This document shows positions 8,644 through 15,466 of a stretch of 34,760 nt of DNA, piece after piece. This DNA comes from Amycolatopsis decaplanina DSM 44594 (GTDB taxonomy: Bacteria; Actinomycetota; Actinomycetes; Mycobacteriales; Pseudonocardiaceae), in NCBI RefSeq assembly GCF_000342005.1, contig NZ_AOHO01000052.1:1-34760 (forward strand). The letters are read 5' to 3'. Under the pieces are notes generated by a model. It had not been told where the DNA came from. It worked only from the letters and a program-made list of their open reading frames with translations, and did no database searches. Position 1 is the first letter of the stretch. Each line of letters opens with the position of its first letter. The position numbers and the translations under genes were made by a program.

Positions 8644-9408
8644 ATGTGGGATCCGGTCAAGTACCTCGACTACGCCGACCTGCGGGCCCGGCCGTTCCGC
8701 GACCTCGTCGGGCGGATACCGGCCGAAAGACCCCGGCGAGTCGCCGATCTCGGCTGCGGACCCGGCCACCTGACCGCCGACCTGGCGGAACGCTGGCCGG
8801 ACGCGATCATCGAAGCCAGTGACAGTTCACCCGAAATGGTCGAAGCCGCACGCTCACGGGGCGTCGACGCGCGAGTACTCGACGTCAACGACTGGGCGCC
8901 CGAACCGGACACCGACGTGGTCATCTCGAACGCCGTGCTCCAGTGGGTCCCGGAGCACCGTGACCTGCTTCGTCGCTGGGTGGACCTCCTGCCGTCCGGG
9001 GCGACGCTCGCGTTCCAGGTCCCCGGCAACTTCGACGCCCCGTCACACGCCCTGGTCCGCGCCCTCGCGCGCACCGAGGAGTGGGCTTCGCGCCTCGCCG
9101 ACGTCGTCCTGCGGGAGAACGAGGCCGTCGACAGTCCACTCGGCTACGGGAATCTGCTCGCCGACGCGGGATGCGCCGTCGACGCCTGGGAGACGACGTA
9201 TCTGCAGCGGCTGTCGGGGAAGGACGCGGTGCTCGAATGGATCATCGGGACCTCACTGAGGCCGGTCAAGGAGGCCCTCCCAGGGGAGGACTGGGACCAC
9301 TTCCGCGCGCAGATCGCCCGCAAGCTGGACGAGGCCTACCCGCCGCGGCCCGACGGCACCACCTGGTTCGAGTTCCGACGCGTCTTCGCGGTCGCCATCG
9401 TGCCGTGA
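8644..9408 (+). CDS. SAM-dependent methyltransferase, trans-aconitate 2-methyltransferase-like
   Basis: 254 residues of the class I methyltransferase fold. Motif I is VADLGCGPGHLTADLAERWP (about 33-52), followed by the acidic ribose-binding strand end (EASDSSPEMVEAA), the NDWAPEPDTDVVISNAVLQWVPEH block, and a C-terminal half with LPSGATLAFQVPGN. That pattern and the length match trans-aconitate 2-methyltransferase, which methylates trans-aconitate, an inhibitor of aconitase. The closest relatives also include other small carboxylate methyltransferases, so the substrate is only likely. It starts at ATG 8644 after GGGAGG, with a 16-bp palindrome just upstream. It ends at a hairpin terminator at 9411. 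Confidence 0.85.
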   Translation: MWDPVKYLDYADLRARPFRDLVGRIPAERPRRVADLGCGPGHLTADLAERWPDAIIEASDSSPEMVEAARSRGVDARVLDVNDWAPEPDTDVVISNAVLQWVPEHRDLLRRWVDLLPSGATLAFQVPGNFDAPSHALVRALARTEEWASRLADVVLRENEAVDSPLGYGNLLADAGCAVDAWETTYLQRLSGKDAVLEWIIGTSLRPVKEALPGEDWDHFRAQIARKLDEAYPPRPDGTTWFEFRRVFAVAIVP

Positions 9409-9410
9409 AA

Positions 9411-9444
9411 GGGCCCTCCGCAGACTGCGAAGGGCCCCTCTGTT
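9411..9444 (+). terminator. Hairpin terminator after the methyltransferase gene
   Basis: A 12-bp stem (9411-9422 with 9426-9437, one G-T mismatch) and a 3-base loop, followed by CTCTGTTT. It begins 2 bp after the methyltransferase stop and also lies at the 3' end of the convergent small gene at 9460. Confidence 0.75.
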
Positions 9445-9459
9445 TCGTCTCGGGCGCGG

Positions 9460-9639
9460 TCAGCGCTGAGGCCGCCCGAACCGCTCACCGACCTTGGCGC
9501 GAGCGACCCCGGCGGCGCCCTGCACCATGGGGTGGTCAGCGATCTTGCGGTAGGTCCGCACGATCTGCTCGTACCGTCCCCGGCCGGCCTTCGCGCCCAA
9601 CACGTAGCCCGCGGCCGCACCCAGCAGGAACATCTTCAT
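9460..9639 (-). CDS. 59-residue membrane-anchor protein, YtxH-like
   Basis: The ATG is at 9639 and the stop at 9460-9462. The translation begins MKMFLLGAAAGYVLGAKAGR and ends with a basic helical tail (GVARAKVGERFGRPQR). A short glycine/alanine-rich hydrophobic segment (residues 3-16) is followed by a GRGRYEQI block. This pattern is typical of small YtxH-like actinobacterial proteins attached to the membrane by the N-terminus. GGAGG lies 11 bases before the start. The function is unknown. It is convergent with the methyltransferase gene and shares the terminator region. Confidence 0.8.
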   Translation of the reverse strand: MKMFLLGAAAGYVLGAKAGRGRYEQIVRTYRKIADHPMVQGAAGVARAKVGERFGRPQR

Positions 9640-9803
9640 CCGAGTCCACGCCTCCGTTCGATCTTGCTCAGGCTGTCATTGTCCCTCAAAACGCGAGCTT
9701 GACGAGGCGGCCGGAGAAAGTGGGGGGTGGTTGCGCGGCCGTCTGAGGGCATGGGCTAAAGTTCTCTCATCGGTCGGAGCGATCCGGCCGATGCGGAGCA
9801 CAA

Positions 9804-9876
9804 TCCCCTGTAGCTCAACTGGCAGAGCATTCGGCTGTTAACCGGAGGGTTCTTGGTTCGAGTCCAAGCGGGGGAG
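9804..9876 (+). tRNA. tRNA-Asn (GUU)
   Basis: 73 bases with all arms present. The acceptor stem TCCCCTG pairs with CGGGGGA (one T-G pair), the discriminator base is G and CCA is not encoded. The D-loop contains AACTGGCAGA. The anticodon stem TTCGG/CCGGA encloses loop CTGTTAA, giving anticodon GTT. The T-arm has GGTTCGAGTCC. A hairpin terminator follows 3 bases later. Genes to its left look like core chromosome and those to its right are sparse and accessory, so it may mark an island edge, though no integrase or duplicated 3' end was seen. Confidence 0.97.
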
Positions 9877-9879
9877 CAC

Positions 9880-9905
9880 AAGCCCAGGCCACGCGGCCTG
9901 GGCTT
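9880..9905 (+). terminator. Terminator of tRNA-Asn
   Basis: A perfect 11-bp stem (AAGCCCAGGCC with its complement) and a 4-base ACGC loop, followed by CTTCGTGTC. It starts 3 bases after the tRNA. Confidence 0.85.
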
Positions 9906-10488
9906 CTTCGTGTCTGGGGTACTTGGGGCGATTTAGTGAGGGGTATGGCAACGGTGTCGTGTCGAGGGACACCTGAACGGCATCTGCGGCCCCACGTACA
10001 CCAGTAGTCACAGCGGTGCCGTGTGAAGGATGTACTGGCAAGGGTGTGAAGGGCTTGCCACCCTGACCTGACACCTTTGACTTTCGGCTCAAAAGTGTCG
10101 ATTTGACGCCTGTCCAGTGTTCGACCGTCGCTGGGCACACGACTGCAGAATCGGCTGTACTGCCCGCTGTGCGTCGGCCGTTGAAGTCGGCACCCCCGCC
10201 GGATCAGTCCACTTGTGGCCTTACGATCCGCGCGATTCGGTCGCGGCCACGTTGACCGACGAAGGCCGCGCCATCTTCTACTTCCGTAAAGACGACAGTG
10301 CCCGCTGGCTTGCCCCGCCTCGGGGTTAGCAGCGCCACTCCTGTGAGTTCGGTTCGATCTGGACGGACTGGTCCGCGGAGCTGACGTCAGGAGTTCCGGA
10401 GTGTGGGTGCCTCGTAGTCATGTCGCGCAGGCTGGTCCTGTACCTGGAGGGCGGTTCACGCGGTCACGTTCGGTGCCGCCCGGCTGTT
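9906..10488. other. Gene-poor stretch after tRNA-Asn
   Basis: About 580 bases without a convincing gene. An open frame at 10117-10329 (+, 70 codons) has no Shine-Dalgarno sequence and no recognised motif; its last 40 residues (from VHLWPYDPRDSV) look somewhat protein-like and may be the tail of a decayed gene. Minus-strand frames here run into the tRNA and are artefacts. No integrase, tRNA fragment or direct repeat of the tRNA 3' end was noticed. Confidence 0.5.
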
Positions 10489-10548
10489 GGTGGGGCTCGT
10501 GAGTGGTAAGGACGGTTCTAACCGTCCTTACCACTCACGAGGCCCACC
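10489..10548. repeat. Long palindrome, intergenic repeat family A (copy 1)
   Basis: A 60-base near-perfect inverted repeat centred on GTTCTAAC: 22 perfect pairs outward from the centre, one mismatch, then six more pairs. The same element, with compensating base changes, is at 26700-26764, and a half copy is at 34650-34680. As RNA it forms a very stable hairpin and could terminate transcription from either side. Confidence 0.85.
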
Positions 10549-10573
10549 ACGGTCCGCCGCTGCCTCCACGACC

Positions 10574-10594
10574 TTGCGAAAGAGGCTTTCGCGA
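10574..10594. repeat. Short palindrome, intergenic repeat family B (copy 1)
   Basis: GCGAAAG-AGG-CTTTCGC flanked by further near-complementary bases, followed by GACATG. A closely similar element is at 34719-34741. In both places it lies downstream of a family A element, suggesting a composite unit. Confidence 0.55.
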
Positions 10595-10623
10595 CATGAA
10601 GCCACCTTTGCCTTAACCCTCAA

Positions 10624-11109
10624 CTAAGGGCCGCCCATTAGGTCGTATGTCAGGTAACAGTCATCGGAGGCCTCGACGATAACGTTCGTCGCTGTTTCTC
10701 CCCGCGGGACGAGGCCGGCTGTGAAAACGGGGTGTGAAGGTCCGAACATGGTGAATACTTCATCGACCTTCACCAGCCCTGTATCGCTGTTGCCTCCCCC
10801 AAGGTTCAGCCCGGCACGAGGCGTGCAGTACGCCCTTGGTCGCAGTTCCGGGGTTCTTCCGTCTTCGCACCATCGTGCGCGGGCACACGTCAGGTCGTTG
10901 CGGTAGTCCCTGCCGTTGTAGTGGACCTTGTACGGAAGGCCCCTCTCTCCCGGCAGTGCGTAGCCGAAGTGGTTCGCCACCTTGGGGATGAACGTGGCCC
11001 CACACAGTGTGCCGAGAACCACCAGCACAGCGATTGACACCATCACGACACGCCGCCGGACCCGGCGTCGGCGTGTCGTGGACCGGTCGTCGGCACCTTC
11101 ACCGCTCAT
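10624..11109 (-). CDS. Hypothetical membrane-anchored protein
   Basis: 161 residues from the ATG at 11109 (MSGEGADD). A strongly basic stretch (RRRRVRRRVV, about residues 13-22) is followed by one hydrophobic span (MVSIAVLVVLGTLCGATF). An extracytoplasmic domain of ~120 residues has cysteines in CARARWC and RAYC and near the C-terminus (DDCYLTYD), suggesting disulfides. It is probably a type II membrane protein facing outward. I do not recognise the family. The alternative start at 11148 would add 13 residues and lacks a better ribosome site. It is isolated, between an intergenic palindrome and a divergent hypothetical gene. Confidence 0.65.
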   Translation of the reverse strand: MSGEGADDRSTTRRRRVRRRVVMVSIAVLVVLGTLCGATFIPKVANHFGYALPGERGLPYKVHYNGRDYRNDLTCARARWCEDGRTPELRPRAYCTPRAGLNLGGGNSDTGLVKVDEVFTMFGPSHPVFTAGLVPRGETATNVIVEASDDCYLTYDLMGGP

Positions 11110-11256
11110 AGCTCGATCGTGCCTGAGGATCTGCGTGAGCCGCCACACGTCGTGCTACAGGCGGTCGTAGGACCCAGCGTCGGCCGAGCAAGGTCCGGTC
11201 CGGCGTATGCCGTGACCCTTAAAGGGTTTGTCGTGGGTGTTTGGAAGGATTCCGGC

Positions 11257-11793
11257 ATGATGGATACACCTGCTCCAGCCGGCTCGGAGCGACGCCACCA
11301 CTTGGACGCTTTGCGGGATGTCGTTCAGGCCGAACTGGCTGCCGCCGGATTGCTAGTGGCCCCTGGTGACGGTCCGACAGGTACCGCCGGAGCGGTCGTG
11401 ACGGTCGACCTGCCGGACTTGCACGGCGTGCTGGTCGACTGGCGACAGCACGACGTCCTTGTCGATGCGGCACAGGAAGCCTGGTTCGAGGACCCGCATC
11501 GGGAAGGCGCGGAATGCGCCGAGTTCGAGCGGTTGCTGTCCACGATCGGCGAGGCGATGTCCGCGGCGATGCGGACCATCCTGACGGCCGCCGGGATGGA
11601 GGTGTCCGGCACCGGCAACGACTACGCACCCCACGAGCTCTTGGTGACCCGAAGGCTCGTCCCGTCGGTGTGGCGTGCACGGCGAGACGCCCGGTTCGCC
11701 CGGCGATATGAGGCGATGGGCGCGGCCTGGAACGCGCGGAACGCCGCTGAATGCCCGAAGCCGGACTGCGAACACCACCACCCCAAGTGCTGA
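11257..11793 (+). CDS. Hypothetical protein with Cys/His-rich C-terminus
   Basis: 178 residues from the ATG at 11257, which has GGAAGG 10 bases upstream; a second ATG follows immediately. An open frame extends further 5' but without a ribosome site. The protein is acidic in the first half (ALRDVVQAELAAAGL, VTVDLPDLHGVLVDW) and basic towards the end. It finishes with CPKPDCEHHHPKC, a cluster that could bind zinc or another metal. There is no signal peptide or membrane segment. The family is not recognised. It lies alone in the gene-poor boundary region, divergent from the membrane-anchored hypothetical. Confidence 0.7.
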   Translation: MMDTPAPAGSERRHHLDALRDVVQAELAAAGLLVAPGDGPTGTAGAVVTVDLPDLHGVLVDWRQHDVLVDAAQEAWFEDPHREGAECAEFERLLSTIGEAMSAAMRTILTAAGMEVSGTGNDYAPHELLVTRRLVPSVWRARRDARFARRYEAMGAAWNARNAAECPKPDCEHHHPKC

Positions 11794-11989
11794 CCTGAGG
11801 AATCGGCGCTGCTCCGCCGGTTGTGATAGCAGGCCCCGCCAGCTGACAAGGAGTTGTTCTTGCCGAGTCGAGATGGAGGAACTGGTGGTGATTCGGCACT
11901 GGACGAGTTGGTGCCCGGCCCAGGGGTTCGTGCCGACGTCTACCTGGTCGACGGCGTGGCCCGTCATCTGATGAAGTCGAGCCGAAGTT

Positions 11990-12230
11990 TCCGTCGTAGG
12001 CGAATGGTTGCCGGCCAGGTCGCCGGTGGTCACCTTCGAGTCGTTTGGTTTTCCCGCAGTGGCCCAGTAGATGTCCTGTCCGAAGGCGTTGACGCCCCAC
12101 GTCGGAAGTCCTCCCAGCGCGGGCAGGAACCGTTCCGACTTGCCAGGCTCCCCCTCGGCGACGCTGGAACCACCTGAATTCGCACCGGGTCTCCGCCGGC
12201 GCCGGGGTATCGCGAGACGTCGTCCGGCAG
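11990..12230 (-). pseudogene. Possible decayed SMI1/KNR4-like gene
   Basis: Read leftward from about 12230, one frame gives PDDVSRYPGAGGDPVRIQVV. After a shift near 12170 a second frame gives FLPALGGLPTWGVNAFGQ, continuing DIYWATAGKPND. The aromatic/glycine pattern (W-G-x-N-x-x-G-x-x-I-Y-W) recalls the core of SMI1/KNR4 (SUKH) proteins, which often act as toxin immunity proteins. No start, continuous frame or neighbouring toxin is seen. This is a weak call that depends on joining two frames. Confidence 0.25.
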
Positions 12231-12271
12231 CGTCGGGCCCGGCGAGATCCGTCGGGCCCGACGCGGCGCGG

Positions 12272-13087
12272 TCAGCCCTTGAAGTATCCCTTGAACAGGA
12301 TCTCGCTGATCTTGGTGGTGGTCTCCTGACCGGTTTCGTAGCCGTTCTGGATGACCTTGGTGTTGTTCATCAGGGCGAGGGTGTACCGCTCGTGCGGTCC
12401 GGCGAAGCCGACGGAGTTCATGATCCAGGAGCCGTCGTCGTTGTCGTCGGACCAGCCGTTCTTGTTGCCCGGGCGCGCGGCGGGGCCGGCGCCCCAGACT
12501 CCCCACTGCTGGTTGACGTCGACGGTGCGCATCTCGCGGACGATGTAGTCGCGGTGCTGGCGGGGCAGCTTCGTCAGGACGTAGTTGACCAGCCGGTCCA
12601 GGTCGTTCGCGGTGGTCAGGATCCAGCCCCAGTGGTGCGGGTGCTGGTCGGTGAACCGCATGTCGGTCATCCCGTACGACGGGAAGCGCTTGGCGAACTC
12701 GGCCTCCCCGCCGTACCGGGTCCACAGGGTGTGTGCGGCGGCGTCGTCGCTGGAGTTGAGCATCCGGTGGATCAGGTCCCGGTCTTCGGCGGTCAGCCGG
12801 ACGGCCCCGGAATCGTTGCGCAGCAACAGGTCGACGACCATGGCCAGCTTCGGGGTGGAGCAGGCCCAGATGAGGGTCCCGGCGGCCTCGCTCCGGTAGA
12901 CGGCGCCGGTCCACCGGTCCCGGAGGACGATCCCGGTGTCGCCGGGCCTGCTGTCGGCGTAGGCCTGGGCTCGTGCGATACGCGCCTGGAGTTCCCGGTC
13001 GAAGCGGGGCGCCGCACTGGCGGGCGCGGCGGGTGTCAACGCGAGTATCGCCAGTATCGCGGTCAGGATGGCGGAAAGTCTCTTCAT
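12272..13087 (-). CDS. Secreted beta-lactamase-like serine hydrolase (class A fold)
   Basis: 271 residues from the ATG at 13087, preceded by TGGGGAAC. There is a clear Sec signal peptide: KR, a hydrophobic core of ~17 residues, then APASA-AP as the probable cleavage site. The mature part has the penicillin-recognising motifs in order: S-T-P-K (SxxK nucleophile block, in ACSTPKLAMVV), S-S-D in LNSSDDAAA where SDN is usual, and K-N-G-W where KTG is usual. The last two variations make a true resistance beta-lactamase uncertain; a DD-peptidase-like or other exported serine hydrolase is equally possible. It is monocistronic, 0.8 kb from the first regulator of the enediyne locus. Cluster membership is unproven. 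Confidence 0.8.
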   Translation of the reverse strand: MKRLSAILTAILAILALTPAAPASAAPRFDRELQARIARAQAYADSRPGDTGIVLRDRWTGAVYRSEAAGTLIWACSTPKLAMVVDLLLRNDSGAVRLTAEDRDLIHRMLNSSDDAAAHTLWTRYGGEAEFAKRFPSYGMTDMRFTDQHPHHWGWILTTANDLDRLVNYVLTKLPRQHRDYIVREMRTVDVNQQWGVWGAGPAARPGNKNGWSDDNDDGSWIMNSVGFAGPHERYTLALMNNTKVIQNGYETGQETTTKISEILFKGYFKG

Positions 13088-13876
13088 GTGTTCCCCAGGT
13101 TTCGGTAGCTGTTCTTCCTGAGCTTCAAGGCGTTCGCAAGGACCGGAGGTTGCCACGATCCGGCGAACAGTGACGTCGGTCACTTCAGGGCAGAGGGGGT
13201 GCCACCTGGTGGTCCAGCGGGCCCACAACTGTCCACTGTGGATCTGCAAGGTCGGCGGGCGGTCATATTGCCGGGCCTGTCGGTGATCGCCGCCCCGCGG
13301 ACGCCGCCGAGCACGTGGACCTCTTCAGTGTGAGGGAGAATCGAACTGGCTTCCAGTCAGGAGTCTTCTCTGTTTTCGCAGGTCTGCGGTAAGTTCGGAG
13401 ACTGCTCGGTTGATCCGGTCGTCCAGTTCCATGGCCGATTCGCGGTGAGGGCTCCAGCCTCGCGATCGCCGGTGCGAGCCTTCTTCCGGTGACCCGGGGA
13501 CGGTCGTTTTCGCATCCGGCGCGGCTGCGCACATCGGATATCGCCGGAAAAAGAATGCGTGCGATATGTATGAGTTGATCAATCGCGTGTACGCAATCCT
13601 AGCGGTAAGTGCCTGAGGTGGCTACTTCCGTTATGCTCAGTCGGCGACCGAAAGAAGTGCGGGAATCGTAAAGGTGAATGTCACCCGATCGGCGCAGTCT
13701 TTCTGCCGAACAGTGGCGGCATTGCCGCCGAATGGCGCATCTGCCGAGCTCGGGAGTTTGTTGGCCAGTTATTGACTAAGTACGTAGTGTGATAGGCCCA
13801 CTGATACCGTTGCCGCTCCCATTATCGCCTGATATGTTGACTGCCATGCGGTAGGGGGTTCAGGGGGCTGGGGGCT
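13088..13876. other. Long intergenic region before the AraC-type regulator
   Basis: About 790 bases without a secure gene. A minus-strand frame at 13325-13582 (up to 85 codons) contains a charged helical stretch (MELDDRINRAVSELTADLRK) but has no convincing ribosome site; it might be a small protein. From about 13540 to 13870 the sequence is noticeably richer in A+T than its surroundings and should contain the promoter of the regulator gene at 13877. No clear inverted repeat stands out. Confidence 0.5.
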
Positions 13877-14650
13877 ATGGACAAATTATCAGAGCAAGTG
13901 GTGGTCGAGCGTGTGATCGTTTCGATGCAGGAGAATCTCGGCGAGCGTCTGACGGTGGATGACATGGCGCGGAACGCCATGTTCAGCAAGTTTCACTTTA
14001 CCAGGGTTTTCCAGCGTGTAACCGGAGTTTCTCCCGCACGTTTCCTGTCCGCCATGCGGATTCAGGAAGCGAAGCGATTACTGGTTTCCACGACATTTAC
14101 TGTTGCTGATATCAGTTATCAGGTCGGTTATAACAGTCCCGGCACCTTCAGTTCGCGATTCAAGGAGAGTGTCGGGGTTTCCCCCATTGCTTACCGGCAA
14201 TTGCGTGGTTATGCGCCGGTTCCGGCCCAGCGTCGTGGTTCGGATTTGGAGAGCCGGTCGGCGACGCTTCGGGGTGATATGCGGATACTCGGCGAGGGGG
14301 AGCGCGGCCTGACCTTCGTCGGCTTGTTCCGCGACCCCATTCCGCAAGGAAGCCCGATCAGTTGCAGTGTGCTGTCCACGCCGGGCGGTTTCGTGCTGGA
14401 GGACGTGCCGGAAGGAACGTGGTACCTGCTCGCCCAGTCGGTCGCGCCGGGCGCCGAAGCGACCGTGACCGGTTCGATCGGTCCGGACGGTGCGCCGTTC
14501 GTCGGCTCGCGCGGCCCGCTCGTGGTGCACCAGGACGTACCGGTGATCGACGTGGACCTGGATCTGCGTCCGGCCAGGGCGCTGGATCCACCGGTGCTGC
14601 TCGCGCTGCTCGACGTGCGTACCGCGGCGCTTCAAGAACGTGCCAGTTGA
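13877..14650 (+). CDS. AraC-family regulator with N-terminal HTH and novel C-terminal domain
   Basis: 257 residues. Both AraC helix-turn-helix units are at the N-terminus: LTVDDMARNAMFSKFHFTRV (about 22-41) and FTVADISYQVGYNSPGTFSS (about 74-93), followed by the family's GVSPIAYR block. The usual order is sensor first, DNA-binding last; here it is reversed. The C-terminal ~140 residues are strand-rich (GLFRDPIPQGSPISCSVL, GGFVLEDVPEGTWYLLAQ) and recall transthyretin-like or carboxypeptidase-regulatory domains. The 5' half is richer in A+T than the 3' half. The ATG follows GGGGGCTGGGGGCT. A TetR-type regulator gene follows at 56 bp. Likely a pathway regulator of the enediyne locus, from position only. 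Confidence 0.85.
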   Translation: MDKLSEQVVVERVIVSMQENLGERLTVDDMARNAMFSKFHFTRVFQRVTGVSPARFLSAMRIQEAKRLLVSTTFTVADISYQVGYNSPGTFSSRFKESVGVSPIAYRQLRGYAPVPAQRRGSDLESRSATLRGDMRILGEGERGLTFVGLFRDPIPQGSPISCSVLSTPGGFVLEDVPEGTWYLLAQSVAPGAEATVTGSIGPDGAPFVGSRGPLVVHQDVPVIDVDLDLRPARALDPPVLLALLDVRTAALQERAS

Positions 14651-14680
14651 TTCTCCCCGCCGCTCATCGGAGGGAACTCG

Positions 14681-14710
14681 ATGTCGATATTCGGCAGGTC
14701 TGTTTCATGA
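14681..14710 (+). CDS. Nine-codon leader frame overlapping the TetR-type start
   Basis: ATG at 14681 is preceded at ideal spacing by GGAGGG (14669-14674), the only good ribosome site here. It encodes MSIFGRSVS and stops at TGA 14708-14710, overlapping the ATG of the TetR-type gene (14707-14709) as ATGA. The regulator's own ATG has no ribosome site, so it may be translated by coupling to this frame. Inferred from sequence geometry only. Confidence 0.45.
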   Translation: MSIFGRSVS

Positions 14711-15435
14711 GCCCGCGCAAATCGGACCCGAAGGCGAAGCGGGCGTTGCTGGAAATAGGGGCCAGGCTCCTGGCGGAGGAAGGACCGGGAGCATTGTCGA
14801 CGCGCCGTGTGGCCGCCGAGGCGGGAAGTTCGACGATGGGGGTGTACACACATTTCGGCGGCATGCGTGGTCTTGTCCGTGAGATCGTCCACGAGGGCTT
14901 CGCCCGGTTGCAGCGACATATGACGAGTGTGCACAAGAGCGCTGACCCCGTGGCCGACATGGCCCTGCTCGGCCGCGCCTACCGGTACAACGCCTTGGAG
15001 AATCCGCATCTGTACGCGGTGATGTTCGGTGGGGCCTCCCTCGCCGGTTTCTCGTTGTCCGAAAAAGATCGGCAACACGGCCGATATACTTTGTCGAATG
15101 TTGTCGAGTGCGTGAGCAGATGCCTTTCCGCCGGCCGCTTCTGCCCGGCGGACGCCGGTCTGGTCGCGCATCAGATGTGGATTGCCACGCACGGCCTGGT
15201 GACTCTCGAACTCGGCGATTACCTGGTCAGTCCGTGGGATGCGGATCATTGTTTCGAGGTGCAGCTCGTGGCTTTGATGGTCGGCGCCGGTGACGGTAAG
15301 GAGGAGGCGACGCGATCCGTGGCCGGATCACGGGTGCGCATGCGGGACGAGTTCCCGGCGGCGTCGGGCTCGGTGTCGATCAGGGCGGGCGCCACGGCCG
15401 CGCCGTCGTCCTCCGGTCGTCTCTGCGGCGGCTGA
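14707..15435 (+). CDS. TetR/AcrR-family transcriptional regulator
   Basis: 242 residues. The N-terminal TetR helix-turn-helix is plain: ALLEIGARLLAEEGPGALST, then RRVAAEAGSSTMGVYTHFGG (about 33-52). The ligand-binding half (ALLGRAYRYNALENPHLYAVMFGG) resembles the TetR_C WHG-type domain. The last ~40 residues are low-complexity and probably disordered. ATG 14707 is chosen because it precedes the HTH at normal distance; it lacks its own ribosome site but overlaps the stop of a nine-codon leader frame. It lies 56 bp after the AraC-type gene and is convergent with the carboxylase gene, 31 bp apart. A role controlling export or biosynthesis in the enediyne locus is a reasonable guess. Confidence 0.9.
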   Translation: MSPRKSDPKAKRALLEIGARLLAEEGPGALSTRRVAAEAGSSTMGVYTHFGGMRGLVREIVHEGFARLQRHMTSVHKSADPVADMALLGRAYRYNALENPHLYAVMFGGASLAGFSLSEKDRQHGRYTLSNVVECVSRCLSAGRFCPADAGLVAHQMWIATHGLVTLELGDYLVSPWDADHCFEVQLVALMVGAGDGKEEATRSVAGSRVRMRDEFPAASGSVSIRAGATAAPSSSGRLCGG

Positions 15436-15466
15436 ACTCGGCAACAGCGGACGCGCCGGTACCCCG

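Noticed and set aside
9815..10140. Two overlapping minus-strand frames next to tRNA-Asn, one ending in a DSNQEPSG-like string
   Set aside because: That string is the well-known artefact of translating the T-arm/anticodon side of a tRNA gene in reverse. The frames run into the tRNA and have no ribosome site.
10117..10329. A 70-codon plus-strand frame after the tRNA
   Set aside because: No ribosome site, no family resemblance and atypical N-terminus. Mentioned only as a possible remnant in the region entry.
13325..13582. Minus-strand frame encoding a charged helical segment
   Set aside because: Start and ribosome site are unconvincing and the composition is ambiguous, so it is not called as a gene.
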